A stretch of DNA of 64,000 bases from Desulfurivibrio dismutans (GCF_029210385.1 NZ_JARGDQ010000007.1:1-64000); one strand, 5' to 3'; positions 23,251-32,487 are shown, numbered from the stretch's first letter. The notes: generated by a model not told the origin, from the sequence alone. Numbers and translations are program-made.

Positions 23251-24585
23251 TCACGGCAAGACCAGTTCAGTTTCCCCGCCCACGATGACGGTGATCAGGC
23301 GTTCGGGGTCGAGGCGCCGCTGGAAGGCGTCGCGGATGCCCTTGGCGCTCACGCTTTCGACGTAATCGCTGTAGGTGTGCAAATAGTCCAGCGGCAGGCC
23401 GTAAAAACCCATCATGGCGAGGTTGCCCACCATGTCGCGGTTGGATGCGATGCGCAACGGGAACCCACCGATGATGTTGCGCCGGGAGGCCTGTAACTGT
23501 GCGCGGTCCGGGCCCCGGTCGCGGAAACGTACCAGGGTGTCGCGCATCACCTGGATGGCCTCGTCCGCCTGGGCGGCCTGGGTTTGGACGCCCATGACGA
23601 AAGGCCCTTCCACTTCCATGGGCACGAAAGAACTGTGAACGCTGTAAGCCAGCCCCCGACTGCTTCGCACCTCTTCGAAGAGCAGCGAGGTCAGGGAACT
23701 CCCCCCCAGCATGTGGTTGCCCACATAAAGCGGGAAGTAATCAGGGTCTCCCCGGCGCATCCCCGTTTGACCCATGAACACGTGCGCCTGCTCCGAAGGG
23801 AAAGGTACGCGGATGGTACGCGCCTCCTCAACGGGTTTGACCTCCGGCAGTGGCGCCGCGGGGCGGCCCTCGGGTAATGCCGCCGCCACCTGCGCGGCGA
23901 TATCCTCGGCCTGTTCGCGACTCACCCCACCCACCAGCACCAGCACGCCATTGCGGGCCACGTATAACTCCCGGTGGAAGGCCTGCACCTGTTCACGGCT
24001 GATGGCGCCGACGCTCTCCGACGTACCCAGCGGCGACGAGGCATAGGGATGTTCCCCGAACACGGCCTCGAAAAAAAGGCGCTGAGCCACGGAGCCGGGC
24101 CGCTGGGCTTCCGCCTCCAGGGCCACCAGGGTCTGGCGGCGGGCGCGCTCCAAGTCACGCTGGAAGAATCTTGGTTGACCGAGCACGGTGGTGAAGGTTG
24201 CCAGGGCCCTTTCCAGCCAGTCGGGCTCGGTGAGGCCGCGAAGGCTCAGAAACGCCATATCGCGCAAAGCATCCGCATCGTACTGGGCGCCTACGGATTC
24301 GAAGCGCTCGGCGATGGTGTCCGCATCCCACTCGCCGGCCCCGGCCTTGAGCAGCCCGTTGGTCAGCCGGGCCAGCCCGGGCTGATCGCCGTCCCTGGCG
24401 CTGCCGGCGCGAAATATGACGCGCAGGTCCAGCATGGGCAGCGCCGGCGCCGCCATGAAATAAACCTTGAGCCCGTTCTCCGTCTCCCAATGTTCAATAC
24501 CCGGCCCCGGCTCCGCCTGCGCGCCTCCCGCCGGAGTCAACAGCAGCATCAGCAGGGACCAGAACAGGAACCGCCGCCAATTCAT
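23251..24585 (-). CDS. M16 family peptidase-like subunit without the zinc site
   Basis: The product is 444 aa from the ATG at 24585, with a signal peptide (MNWRRFLFWSLLMLLL...AQA). The fold is M16 (insulinase/MPP-like), but the place of the HxxEH zinc motif reads GLARLTNGLLKAG, so it cannot be catalytic. The C-terminal RxY region (EEVRSSRGLAYSVHSSF, GVQTQAAQADEAI) that helps bind substrate is kept. In bacteria and mitochondria such inactive subunits pair with an active partner, here the product of 24835-26211 just upstream on the same strand. A longer frame to 24699 runs through a strong hairpin and is not the start. Confidence 0.88.
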   Translation of the reverse strand: MNWRRFLFWSLLMLLLTPAGGAQAEPGPGIEHWETENGLKVYFMAAPALPMLDLRVIFRAGSARDGDQPGLARLTNGLLKAGAGEWDADTIAERFESVGAQYDADALRDMAFLSLRGLTEPDWLERALATFTTVLGQPRFFQRDLERARRQTLVALEAEAQRPGSVAQRLFFEAVFGEHPYASSPLGTSESVGAISREQVQAFHRELYVARNGVLVLVGGVSREQAEDIAAQVAAALPEGRPAAPLPEVKPVEEARTIRVPFPSEQAHVFMGQTGMRRGDPDYFPLYVGNHMLGGSSLTSLLFEEVRSSRGLAYSVHSSFVPMEVEGPFVMGVQTQAAQADEAIQVMRDTLVRFRDRGPDRAQLQASRRNIIGGFPLRIASNRDMVGNLAMMGFYGLPLDYLHTYSDYVESVSAKGIRDAFQRRLDPERLITVIVGGETELVLP

Positions 24586-24598
24586 CCGCCTAATTTTT

Positions 24599-24625
24599 GT
24601 CGGCGCCGCAAAAAACGGCGCCGAC
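24599..24625. other. 10-bp GC-rich hairpin before the second M16 gene
   Basis: GTCGGCGCCG (24599-24608) and CGGCGCCGAC (24616-24625) pair perfectly around a 7-nt A-rich loop, 14 nt upstream of the ATG at 24585. It could attenuate the downstream M16 gene or end transcripts from the upstream one. Confidence 0.6.
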
Positions 24626-24751
24626 GGAGTACGCTTGGCAAACCCTGGTTTTCTTATTACCGACCAACCCGTTTGGCGTTTTCTTTGCGAGTCCATCATT
24701 TTTTCGCTTTGTCCTGTGTGTTTTTGTTACACGAAGTCTTGCCCGCTTGTT

Positions 24752-24832
24752 GGCTGCTTGCTCGAATCTGGAGCACGGATGAACGTTTACAGCCCGTTAA
24801 ATCAACACTTAGCTGGCCCTGGTGCACACTTA
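24752..24832. repeat. Intergenic palindrome family, partial copy B
   Basis: It contains the right arm with TGAACGTTTAC and the second module CAGCCCGTTAAATCAAC...CTTACG, which also follows copy F (51447-51489) and appears in copies I and J. The left arm of the full element is missing. It ends 3 nt from the upstream M16 stop. Confidence 0.65.
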
Positions 24833-24834
24833 CG

Positions 24835-26211
24835 TCAACGCAAGTGCCCTTCAAAATACCCCGGCGGGTCGTCCGGGTCGATGGGCAGTGGCTCCAGCCA
24901 GCCCACCGTTCGCCGGTCAACGTCGAAATACTGCCGCGCCACCGCCTGCACCTGCTCGGCGGTAACCGTGCGCACCCGGTCGGTGATTTCCTCCACCGTG
25001 CTCCAGCCCAGGCCCACCGTCTCCAGCATACCGAGTTGCATGGCCTGACCCTGCACCGAATCTAGCCGATAAACCTCGCGGGCGACCACTTGCGCCTTGA
25101 CCCGCTCCAGTTCCTCCTCGGACACCGGCTCCTCCTTGAGCCGCTGAAGGGTGGCGGTGAGCGCTTCCTCCAGTTCGCTGAGCCCTACGCCGGGAGCCGG
25201 GGTAGCGCTCAGGGTGAACAGGGTGTCCAGGCGGGAAAAGGCGTTATAGCCGACGCCGGCGCCGACGGCCAGTTCATGCTCGCGCACCAGCTGGCTGGCA
25301 AAACGGGCGCTCTCGCCACCGTCCAGCACGCCGGCGGCAACGAGCAGCGCATAGGATTCCCACTCCTCTTCGGCGGTCATCAATACCGGCACCTTGTAAC
25401 CCATCAGCAGCACCGGCACCCGCGCCGGAGCCCGCACCACCAGACGGCGCTCGCCGCGCTGGGGCGTCTCAAGCCGGGGCTTGATCTCCGGCAGTTCGCG
25501 GGCCTCGATGGGGCCGAAATAGCGCTGCGCCATATCATATACCTGCTCCGGGTCCACGTCACCCACCACCACCAGGGTGGCGTTGTTGGGTGTGTACCAC
25601 TGGTCATACCACCTACGCAGGTCAGCCACCGTGTAATGCTCGATATCGGTCATCCAGCCGATGACGGGGATACCGTAGGGGCTGTTGAGCCAAGCGGTCG
25701 AATTGACGTGCTCGAAGAGCAGGGCGTTGGGGTTGTCTTCGGTGCGCAGGCGGCGCTCCTCCTGGACCACTCGCATCTCCTGGACAAATTCCTCCTCGTC
25801 CAGGGTGATGTTGCGCATGCGGTCGGCCTCCAGCTCGAGGGAGATCTCCAGGCGATCGGCGGCGAGCAGTTGGAAGTAGGCGGTATAGTCACGGCTGGTG
25901 AAGGCGTTTTCCCGCCCGCCCTGCTCGGCGATGATCCGCGAGAACTCACCGCTCGGGTAGCGGGTGGTGCCCTTGAACATCATGTGCTCCAGGGCGTGGG
26001 AGATGCCGGTGATGCCGCCGTATTCATGGGATGAGCCCACCCCGTACCAAACCTTGGAGATCACCACGGGGGCCCGGGTATCCGGCTTTATCAGCACCTT
26101 CATGCCGTTGTCGAGCGTGAATTCATGCACATCCTGGGCTAACCCTTGCAAGGGCGACAGCAGAAGGTAAAAAATAATCAAGAAAAAGGCTGACCATTTA
26201 GGAATATTCAT
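24835..26211 (-). CDS. M16 family zinc metallopeptidase (catalytic subunit)
   Basis: From the ATG at 26211 the protein has 458 residues with a signal peptide (SAFFLIIFYLLLSPLQGLAQ). The inverted zinc motif HALEHMMFKGT (HxxEH) and the downstream Glu in ELEADRMRN provide the metal ligands, and the C-terminal half repeats the fold. It is therefore the active half of a periplasmic M16 pair, with the inactive homologue encoded next in the same direction. The substrate is unknown; such pairs often trim peptides or misfolded exported proteins. It is divergently placed to thiD. Confidence 0.9.
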   Translation of the reverse strand: MNIPKWSAFFLIIFYLLLSPLQGLAQDVHEFTLDNGMKVLIKPDTRAPVVISKVWYGVGSSHEYGGITGISHALEHMMFKGTTRYPSGEFSRIIAEQGGRENAFTSRDYTAYFQLLAADRLEISLELEADRMRNITLDEEEFVQEMRVVQEERRLRTEDNPNALLFEHVNSTAWLNSPYGIPVIGWMTDIEHYTVADLRRWYDQWYTPNNATLVVVGDVDPEQVYDMAQRYFGPIEARELPEIKPRLETPQRGERRLVVRAPARVPVLLMGYKVPVLMTAEEEWESYALLVAAGVLDGGESARFASQLVREHELAVGAGVGYNAFSRLDTLFTLSATPAPGVGLSELEEALTATLQRLKEEPVSEEELERVKAQVVAREVYRLDSVQGQAMQLGMLETVGLGWSTVEEITDRVRTVTAEQVQAVARQYFDVDRRTVGWLEPLPIDPDDPPGYFEGHLR

Positions 26212-26360
26212 TTCGGCTCTTGCTCCCCGATATGTGATTGAGCGACCTCGCAACAAGTCTTGCTTTACTTCTTGACACCCGCAGCGACAAAGTGTTCATT
26301 TTCCGGCAACCTTTCGGCAGCCTTTGTCAAAAAACCTAGCCAAACAGCCCAGGAAAAACC

Positions 26361-27173
26361 ATGAAATTTTATTTGCGGACCCTGACCATCGCCGGTTCGG
26401 ATTCCGGCGGTGGAGCCGGCATTCAGGCCGATCTTAAGACCTTTTCCGCCCTGGGCTGCTTCGGCATGAGCGCCATTACCGCCATCACCGCCCAGAACAC
26501 CTGCGCGGTGATGGCCATTCACCCGGTACCGGCGGCCATGGTGGGGGCTCAGATCCAGGCGGTACTGGATGATATCGGGGTGGACGCGGTCAAGATCGGC
26601 ATGCTCAACACCCCGGAGGTGATTGTCGAGGTGGCCCAACGGTTGGCCGCCGGGGACTGCCCCAATATCGTTCTTGATCCGGTGATGGTGGCAAAAAGCG
26701 GCGACCAACTGCTGCAGGAAGAGGCCGTTACTGCCCTGCGCCAACACCTGATCCCCATCAGCACCATCATCACCCCCAACATCCCCGAAGCGGAAGTACT
26801 CAGCGGGCTGCCGGTGGGCAACCGTTCTCAGATGGAGACCGCCGCCCGGGCCTTGCTGGAACTGGGCGGTCGGGCGGTACTGCTCAAAGGCGGCCACCTG
26901 CGCGGCGAAGACAGCCCCGACTGCCTGGTCACCGCCGGCGCCGATCCCATCTGGCTGGAAGGCAACCGCCTGGCCACCCCCAACACCCACGGCACCGGCT
27001 GCACCCTATCTTCGGCCATCGCCGCCCACCTGGCCCACGGCCTGACCATTGCCGGGGCGGTCAGCGCCGCCAAGGAATATCTGCGCCGGGCCATCATCGC
27101 CGGGGCCGACTACCGCCTGGGCCAGGGCCACGGCCCGGTCCACCATTTCTTCGCCAGTTGGCCGCAGCCCTGA
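26361..27173 (+). CDS. thiD: Hydroxymethylpyrimidine/phosphomethylpyrimidine kinase
   Basis: The 270-aa ribokinase-fold enzyme phosphorylates HMP and HMP-P in thiamine biosynthesis. It has the family's opening TIAGSDSGGGAGIQADLKTFSALG (residues 8-31), PVMVAKSGDQLL around 113-124, TPNIPEAEVLSG, and the anion-hole/catalytic loop NTHGTGCTLSSAIAA (about 210-224). The start ATG has AGGAAA upstream. It is monocistronic here, with thiE 33 kb away. I see no TPP riboswitch consensus in the 149-nt upstream gap shared with the M16 gene. Confidence 0.95.
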   Translation: MKFYLRTLTIAGSDSGGGAGIQADLKTFSALGCFGMSAITAITAQNTCAVMAIHPVPAAMVGAQIQAVLDDIGVDAVKIGMLNTPEVIVEVAQRLAAGDCPNIVLDPVMVAKSGDQLLQEEAVTALRQHLIPISTIITPNIPEAEVLSGLPVGNRSQMETAARALLELGGRAVLLKGGHLRGEDSPDCLVTAGADPIWLEGNRLATPNTHGTGCTLSSAIAAHLAHGLTIAGAVSAAKEYLRRAIIAGADYRLGQGHGPVHHFFASWPQP

Positions 27174-27203
27174 AACACCCCCAGCATAACATTACTAAAT
27201 TAG

Positions 27204-27401
27204 TTGATGGCGGCCCCGACCGGCCGGATTATCGCCGATCTGCAAGACAACCCAGTGCGCCAGGAAGCGGCGTGCAAGCGCCCCTCACACCGAAGCCCCC
27301 CGATGAGCCGCCCGGAGCTGGACGAATATGAAAAACAGTTGCAGGCCAGAATCGACGAATCCATACTGCGCCATATTTTTTCCGGTCTTTTAAAAAGATA
27401 G
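27204..27401 (+). CDS. Small hypothetical protein (doubtful)
   Basis: A 65-aa frame, or 32 aa from an internal ATG at 27303, ends in a plausible amphipathic helix, LDEYEKQLQARIDESILRHIFSGLLKR. Upstream the residues look random. No good ribosome site precedes the first ATG. It may be a small real gene or a relic; I recognise no family. Confidence 0.25.
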   Translation: MMAAPTGRIIADLQDNPVRQEAACKRPSHRSPPMSRPELDEYEKQLQARIDESILRHIFSGLLKR

Positions 27402-27546
27402 CCCTCCGCAACTCCTCTTACCCAAACCGCAGGTGCGACAATTTGCCTAATTGATCTTAACGACACCAGGCCTTAAGATCGCACCATAGTAATGGCCACA
27501 ATGTGGCAGTCAGCCTGCGGGCAACCAAATGAGAGGAGATTTGACC
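27402..27546. promoter_or_regulatory. Leader of the split-Soret cytochrome gene with an 8-bp inverted repeat
   Basis: GATCTTAA (near 27453) and TTAAGATC (near 27473) form an inverted repeat with a loop of about 11 nt, a candidate operator. GAGAGGAG lies 10-12 nt before the ATG at 27547. I see no clear sigma-70 promoter. Confidence 0.4.
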
Positions 27547-28335
27547 ATGGAACAGAAGAAACAGGAAGCAATCGTTGCCGACAACCGCAAGGGGATCGAT
27601 CTGTCCCGCCGGGAAATGCTGATCGGAACCGGCGCCTTGATGGCCGGGGCGGCGATTTCGCAGTTGGGCCTGGTTACCCCTGCCCAGGCGGCCCGGACCA
27701 ACGGCGCGGCCTGGCCCTGGCCCTACGAAAAAGTGGACCCGGCCCGGGTGGGAGAAACCGCCTACCATGCCTGGTACGAGGTTTTCTGCTCCCAGGCCGT
27801 TACCACCGGCCTGTTTGAGCAGCTGCGGCAAAACGTAGGTGAGCCATGGACCGACTTCCCCATCGAGTCAATCAGCTTCGGCGCCGGCGGCATGTTGGGC
27901 TGGGGGTTGACCTGCGGCGCCCCGGTAGCGGGAGCCCTGGTTATCGGCCTGGCCGTTCCCAAGGAATATTCCAACGCCATGATCCATGACTTGCTGCAAT
28001 TCTATGCGGACACTCCGATGCCGGTTTATTCCCCGGTTAACCCGAAGTTCAATGGGGAAATCCCCAGGTCTGTAGCCAAAAGCCCCATCTGCCACCAGTC
28101 GGTGGGACGGTGGATGAAGACGGCGGACCGGAGCTTTGGCAGTGATGAAAGAAAGCACCGCTGCGCCAGCGTCACCGCCAGCGTGGCCTATCGCACCGCC
28201 GAGCTTCTTAATGACTGGAAGGACGGCAAATACAAACCCGACACCGCCTGGAGTGGACCAGGCACGGTAGGCTTACCGGCCCAGCAAAACTGCATGAGCT
28301 GCCACGGCAACGATATTCCAACCGCGCCGAGGTAA
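27547..28335 (+). CDS. Split-Soret-type cytochrome c (C_GCAxxG_C_C family), Tat-exported
   Basis: The 262-aa protein begins with a twin-arginine leader (LSRREMLIGTGALMAGAAIS, residues 26-45) and AQA cleavage, so it is exported folded. The mature part has the Cys pattern of the C_GCAxxG_C_C / split-Soret family (FCSQAVTTG, LTCGAPVAGA, a later ICHQ and RCAS) and a single CMSCH heme site near the C-terminus. Split-Soret cytochromes of Desulfovibrio are dimeric di-heme proteins implicated in electron transfer during sulfate or nitrate reduction. I chose the ATG at 27547 for its GAGAGGAG upstream. It is monocistronic, with its own terminator. Confidence 0.85.
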   Translation: MEQKKQEAIVADNRKGIDLSRREMLIGTGALMAGAAISQLGLVTPAQAARTNGAAWPWPYEKVDPARVGETAYHAWYEVFCSQAVTTGLFEQLRQNVGEPWTDFPIESISFGAGGMLGWGLTCGAPVAGALVIGLAVPKEYSNAMIHDLLQFYADTPMPVYSPVNPKFNGEIPRSVAKSPICHQSVGRWMKTADRSFGSDERKHRCASVTASVAYRTAELLNDWKDGKYKPDTAWSGPGTVGLPAQQNCMSCHGNDIPTAPR

Positions 28336-28343
28336 TTTTGTCA

Positions 28344-28386
28344 GGCGAGGGGTGGTACCATTTCACCCCTCGCCACTCTTTTTTTC
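28344..28386 (+). terminator. Intrinsic terminator after the split-Soret cytochrome
   Basis: A perfect 11-bp stem, 28344-28354 with 28364-28374, is followed by ACTCTTTTTTT. It lies 8 nt after the stop codon. This is the strongest intrinsic terminator in the window. Confidence 0.9.
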
Positions 28387-28519
28387 CCGCCCCGCCTGGC
28401 GACCCCGCCATCATTGTCAATTGCCATCGGGCAAAAAACACATGACAGAGGAGCAGCTCGTCGTGGGTAAGCATTCGTTACAAGCCACAATAAAGTGGCA
28501 TCGAAAAATCAAAAATAGC

Positions 28520-29263
28520 TTACCAGTCCAGATCGGCCAGTACCGGCAGGTGGTCGCTGGCGATTTTGGAGATCTGCATCCGGCAGCGCTGGCGCTTGAC
28601 GATCTCAAATGGTCCGCGGACGAAAATCTTGTCCAGGCCACCGGTGGGGGAAAAGGAGGGGTAGGTAAGGTAAGGGCTTTGGAAATTTTCTTTATGGCTG
28701 GAAGCGCACTTAAAACCCATGATCTCGGTGAACATGGGTGCCAGGCGGGTGAACCAGTCGTTGAAGTCGCCTCCTACGACACAGGGCTCTTCCGGCCCCA
28801 AGGTGGTGAATTCCGGGGTTTTGACCAGATTGCCCACCTGCTGGGGCCGCTCGTGAAAGGACAGCCCCAGATGCAGGTTAAAGACCGCAAGAGAACGGGG
28901 GGAGCCACCGCTGACGGGCACCTCAAGGGCGGTGTAAAGACAGCCCCGGGCCTTGTGCTTGGGCAGGGTAAGATCAATATTGCGTTGGGACGTAATGGGG
29001 AAACGGCTGAGGGTGGCATTGCCGTAATGCCCTTTGCTCAGGGCCACATTTAGCCCCACCGCCCGGTGGGGGTAGTCGCAGAGCGCGGCCAGTTCCTCGG
29101 CCAGATCCAGGTGGCGGGAGCGGGGTACCCCCACATCCACCTCCTGGAGCAGCAGGATATCCGGCTCGTGGTGCTTGATGATCCGGGCGATGCGTTCGGG
29201 GCGAAACCGGCGGTCCACCCCGATGGCCCGGTGAATGTTGTAGGACATAACTCGTAAACGCAT
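28520..29263 (-). CDS. Endonuclease/exonuclease/phosphatase family hydrolase
   Basis: The 247-aa protein has the EEP fold: MSYNIHRAIG at the start, LLLQEVD with the metal-binding Glu (about residue 41), FNLHLGLSFHERPQQ, GGDFNDW with the catalytic Asp/Asn, and the closing SDHLPVLADL with catalytic His. The family includes DNA repair nucleases, inositol phosphatases and others. This short form, next to lipid- and membrane-type hydrolases, is often annotated as a phosphodiesterase. It is the last gene of a three-gene operon, 8 nt after the alpha/beta hydrolase. The substrate is unknown. Confidence 0.88.
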   Translation of the reverse strand: MRLRVMSYNIHRAIGVDRRFRPERIARIIKHHEPDILLLQEVDVGVPRSRHLDLAEELAALCDYPHRAVGLNVALSKGHYGNATLSRFPITSQRNIDLTLPKHKARGCLYTALEVPVSGGSPRSLAVFNLHLGLSFHERPQQVGNLVKTPEFTTLGPEEPCVVGGDFNDWFTRLAPMFTEIMGFKCASSHKENFQSPYLTYPSFSPTGGLDKIFVRGPFEIVKRQRCRMQISKIASDHLPVLADLDW

Positions 29264-29271
29264 AACTGCCC

Positions 29272-30108
29272 TTACCGGACTCCCATTTTTTTACGCCGGG
29301 GCTTTTGCCCCAGCTTGCGGCAAAAACCGGCCAACGCCTTGAAGTAAAGATCACCCACCCGCTCGATGATATCGTTGTGGCCAGCCCCCGGTACAATTTG
29401 AAATTCCTTGCTCTGGGCACCGCAATGGGCCTGCAGGGATTCAGCCAGGCCGGGGGGGATAATCTCGTCATGCTGGGCATGAAGGATATAGGTGGGTTTT
29501 TCCACCAGGGTGATCTTCTGCAGATTGCAAAAACCGTCGGCTTCATTGTCCAGCCCGCAGGCCTGGACATCAACCCCCAACCCCAAAAGCAAGGGCAGGG
29601 TCTGGGCAATACCGCTTTCGATGATCAACCCCTCCACCTCGCCGGCCGGAGCGGTAACCGCCAGATCGATGGCCGGGACACTGCCCAGAGAGCGGCCCAT
29701 AACTCCCAATCGGCCGCTCTTGCCCTGTTCGGCCAGAGTGGTACGCACCATTGGCAGCATTTGACGGGCATCACTGATCATGGCCGCCACCGAAGGGATG
29801 CCGCCGGCGGCACCGTAACCCCGATATTCGGCCACCACCAGGTTGATGCCGGCGGCGTTGAAACGGGGCCCCAATTCATCATAATCGCTGGCCACCTCAC
29901 CGTTGCCATGGAAGAACAACAGGGTGGGCGCCTCCTGGGCGACCGCCCCCAGATGGTAACGAAGGGGCAGCTTAACCCCCGGGGCCACCTCCACCTCCTG
30001 GTCAAAAGCCGGAGCCGCAGGTGGCTGCCAGTCCGCTCGAGGATGGAAAAGAGCCCCGGCAATGGCGGGATGCTCCAGCTTTTTGTAACGCATTTCGCGA
30101 ATATCCAT
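29272..30108 (-). CDS. Alpha/beta hydrolase
   Basis: The 278-aa protein has an alpha/beta-hydrolase core: LFFHGNGEVASDYDELG (oxyanion region, about residues 63-79), the nucleophile elbow MGRSLGS (Ser in G-x-S-x-G, about 148), an acidic residue in HAQHDEIIPP (about 225-235) and the catalytic His in GAGHNDIIE (about 255). There is no signal peptide. It lies between a metallophosphoesterase (36 nt upstream) and an EEP hydrolase (8 nt downstream), all on the same strand, so it is probably part of one hydrolytic pathway; the substrate is not deducible. Confidence 0.87.
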   Translation of the reverse strand: MDIREMRYKKLEHPAIAGALFHPRADWQPPAAPAFDQEVEVAPGVKLPLRYHLGAVAQEAPTLLFFHGNGEVASDYDELGPRFNAAGINLVVAEYRGYGAAGGIPSVAAMISDARQMLPMVRTTLAEQGKSGRLGVMGRSLGSVPAIDLAVTAPAGEVEGLIIESGIAQTLPLLLGLGVDVQACGLDNEADGFCNLQKITLVEKPTYILHAQHDEIIPPGLAESLQAHCGAQSKEFQIVPGAGHNDIIERVGDLYFKALAGFCRKLGQKPRRKKMGVR

Positions 30109-30144
30109 TTTACAGTCCCTACTGGTGATAATATTGATGCGTGA

Positions 30145-31386
30145 TCACGGCGCAGACTGATCACTTGCGTAAAGTTTTATCAGGGTCACCTCGGGCGGGG
30201 CCAGAAAGCGCACTGGCGGCCCCCAGGTGCCGGTCCCCCGACCCACGTAAAGGTAACGGCCGTCTTCAGCCCGGCTCAGGCCGGATGGTACCCGGTAGGC
30301 CAGCCTGGTAAAAAAGTTAAACGGCACCAGTTGCCCTTGGTGTATATGCCCCGACAACTGCAGGTCGACATGGCCGCCGGAAACTACCACCGGCTGATGC
30401 TTGAGCAGAATATTATACGTATCCGCCGGCAGTTCGGCCAACAATTGTGCTTCCTGTTCCGGTGGCGTCTGCCCCAGGGCGATGCCGGTCCGATCATCCA
30501 CCCCGGCAATGCGCAGGCGGTCACCAATGGCCACACTCTCCCCGCGCAATACGGTAAAACCGGCCGCTTCCAAAAACTCCAGGGACTCCGCCGCCCCGAT
30601 ATAAAACTCATGATTGCCGAGAATGGCGAACTTACCCAGCGGCACCTCCAGGCGACGGAATTTTTCCGCCAGATGGGCAATCCCGTCTCCCTGACCGTCA
30701 ACAATATCGCCAGTGGCCACCAGAATATCAGGCCGGGCCGCAGCAACCGCCGCCAGCATCGGCGCCAGCCGCTCTTCCCGGATCAGCAGCCCCAAATGGA
30801 CATCGGTGATTTTGACAATCCGCAAAGGCCGGTCCGAAGGCCAAGGTGAGCTTGCAGTGCCGGTATCATCATCCGCCAGGGCCGGAGCAAAACCGGCCAA
30901 TTCCGGCGCGGCCAGCCTTACCTCTTCAACCCTGATATCCCGGGCCTCGAAGTAACCATAACCACTGGCCGCCAAAGAGAAAAGGAGGGCCAGCTTAAAA
31001 ATACCGGACGGCGTCAGCAAAGCCTCAACAAAGCCTGGAATGCCCAAAGGAGCCGGCTCATCGGTTGGCAGGGACAGCTGTGACCGGCTTCGCAACCGGC
31101 GATAACGAAGCAGCCAGGCCGGCAGCGAGAGCAGCAACGCCGCCACCGTAAACAGAAAAATAAACCCCATCCAGTAAAAACCGACATAGGCCATTGCCCG
31201 GGCCGCTCCTTCCAATTCTTGCCGTTCCAGCAAACGAACCAGAGCCGGGGCCAAGGTCAGTACCACCAAGGTAAGCACCAGCGGCCAGCGCCAGCTCCCC
31301 GGCCCCCAGGCCGCCCTCAGCCGGCGGTAGAAAAGCCAGTGCAGGCTGCCGTAAACTAAAAAAAACGCCGATAGAAACAGTAGCAT
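30145..31386 (-). CDS. Membrane-anchored metallophosphoesterase (YaeI-like)
   Basis: The 413-aa protein has four predicted membrane segments in the first 145 residues (about 1-15, 35-55, 70-95, 128-145), then a calcineurin-like phosphoesterase domain from about 170: ITDVHLG (D-x-H), ATGDIVDG (GD), GNHEFY (GNHE), and LSGHIHQGQL (GHxH). These five blocks bind the two metals. YaeI-type enzymes act on membrane-derived phospho-substrates such as UDP-diacylglucosamine. It is the first gene of the operon running to 28520. Confidence 0.88.
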   Translation of the reverse strand: MLLFLSAFFLVYGSLHWLFYRRLRAAWGPGSWRWPLVLTLVVLTLAPALVRLLERQELEGAARAMAYVGFYWMGFIFLFTVAALLLSLPAWLLRYRRLRSRSQLSLPTDEPAPLGIPGFVEALLTPSGIFKLALLFSLAASGYGYFEARDIRVEEVRLAAPELAGFAPALADDDTGTASSPWPSDRPLRIVKITDVHLGLLIREERLAPMLAAVAAARPDILVATGDIVDGQGDGIAHLAEKFRRLEVPLGKFAILGNHEFYIGAAESLEFLEAAGFTVLRGESVAIGDRLRIAGVDDRTGIALGQTPPEQEAQLLAELPADTYNILLKHQPVVVSGGHVDLQLSGHIHQGQLVPFNFFTRLAYRVPSGLSRAEDGRYLYVGRGTGTWGPPVRFLAPPEVTLIKLYASDQSAP

Positions 31387-31686
31387 TTAAGGACACTCAT
31401 CGTCAGCCACCGGACCATCGGCCGATGTTTATCAATTTATTGCCCCAACGCTGACAATCTTACCAAAGCCCGCCCAACGTGTTGTTCGGTTCGCGAAAAC
31501 AGGCAGTTACAAACTGCGTACCCAGTCGGCGGCGCAGCTTTTTGCGACGCCGACAACGTTGCGCTAGCCTGCGGGAACGAGTAGAATGGCCGGGATTTAT
31601 CTCCGGCGAACCACACACAAGAAAATACAAGGTCGGCGCAACGCCGCCAGGCATCCCGACCTCTTACCATCCTCACGAGGGGATCA
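31387..31686. other. Gap between metallophosphoesterase and nitroreductase genes
   Basis: The 300 nt between the two divergent start codons hold a hairpin, GTCGGCG (31525-31531) with CGCCGAC (31548-31554), with further inner pairing, and a GAGGGG ribosome site for the downstream gene. I see no gene or clear promoter boxes. Confidence 0.4.
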
Positions 31687-32487
31687 ATGAGCATGGAACT
31701 AATCTCCATTGACCGGAACAAATGCAAACGCGACGGCATCTGCATGGCGGAATGCCCTTTCGGGCTCATCAGCGAGGGCGAGGATGGCGGTTACCCCGCC
31801 ACCCGGCGGGCGGCGACCCGGATTTGCATCGACTGCGGCCACTGCCTGGCGGTCTGCCCCCACGGCGCCTTGACCCTGAAAGGCCAGGGACCGGAAAGCT
31901 GCCTGCCCCTGGACCGCAAACTGAACCCCAGCCCCGAAGCCACCGCTCAACTGCTGCGCAGCCGCCGCAGTACCCGCAACTACAAGGACAAGCCGGTGCC
32001 CCGGGAAGTTCTCAATGAACTGCTGGACATCAGCCGCTGGGCGCCGTCGGTAAAAAACGCCCAGCCCACCAAATGGCTGGTCATCGAATCGGCGGCGGAA
32101 AAACGCCGGATGATCGAGCTGACGGTGGACTGGATGCGGGCCAACAAATCCTTTGCGGGAGTGGTCAGCGCCTGGGAAGAAGGGAAGGACAAAATTCTCA
32201 ACGGGGCCCCGAGCCTGGTGATCGCCTACGCTTCGGACAAGGCCCTGAAACCGGAAATCGACTGCACCATTGCCCTGACCTACCTGGACTTGGCGGCCCA
32301 CGGCAAGGGCCTTGGCACCTGCTGGGCCGGCCTATTCCTGGCCGCCGCCTTCAACCACCCGCCCCTGCTGGAGGCCCTGGCGCTGCCGGAAAACCACCGG
32401 GTACATGGTGCCCTGATGCTGGGTTACCCCAAATACCGCTTTGCCCGGATTCCCCAGCGCCACCCGGCGGACATCACCTGGCGCTAG
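31687..32487 (+). CDS. Nitroreductase with N-terminal 2x[4Fe-4S] ferredoxin domain
   Basis: The 266-aa protein has two ferredoxin motifs (CKRDGICMAECPFG and CIDCGHCLAVCP, residues 13-60). A flavin-dependent nitroreductase domain (about 90-266) follows with RRSTRNYKDKPVP (FMN-phosphate site), SRWAPSVKNAQPTKW, and GTCWAGLFLAAA. Such fusions, common in Desulfobacterota and clostridia, bring low-potential electrons to FMN. The natural substrate is mostly unknown. A closely similar paralogue is encoded at 55377-56204. Starts at 31687 and 31693 are both possible. Its TAG stop abuts palindrome copy C. Confidence 0.9.
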   Translation: MSMELISIDRNKCKRDGICMAECPFGLISEGEDGGYPATRRAATRICIDCGHCLAVCPHGALTLKGQGPESCLPLDRKLNPSPEATAQLLRSRRSTRNYKDKPVPREVLNELLDISRWAPSVKNAQPTKWLVIESAAEKRRMIELTVDWMRANKSFAGVVSAWEEGKDKILNGAPSLVIAYASDKALKPEIDCTIALTYLDLAAHGKGLGTCWAGLFLAAAFNHPPLLEALALPENHRVHGALMLGYPKYRFARIPQRHPADITWR

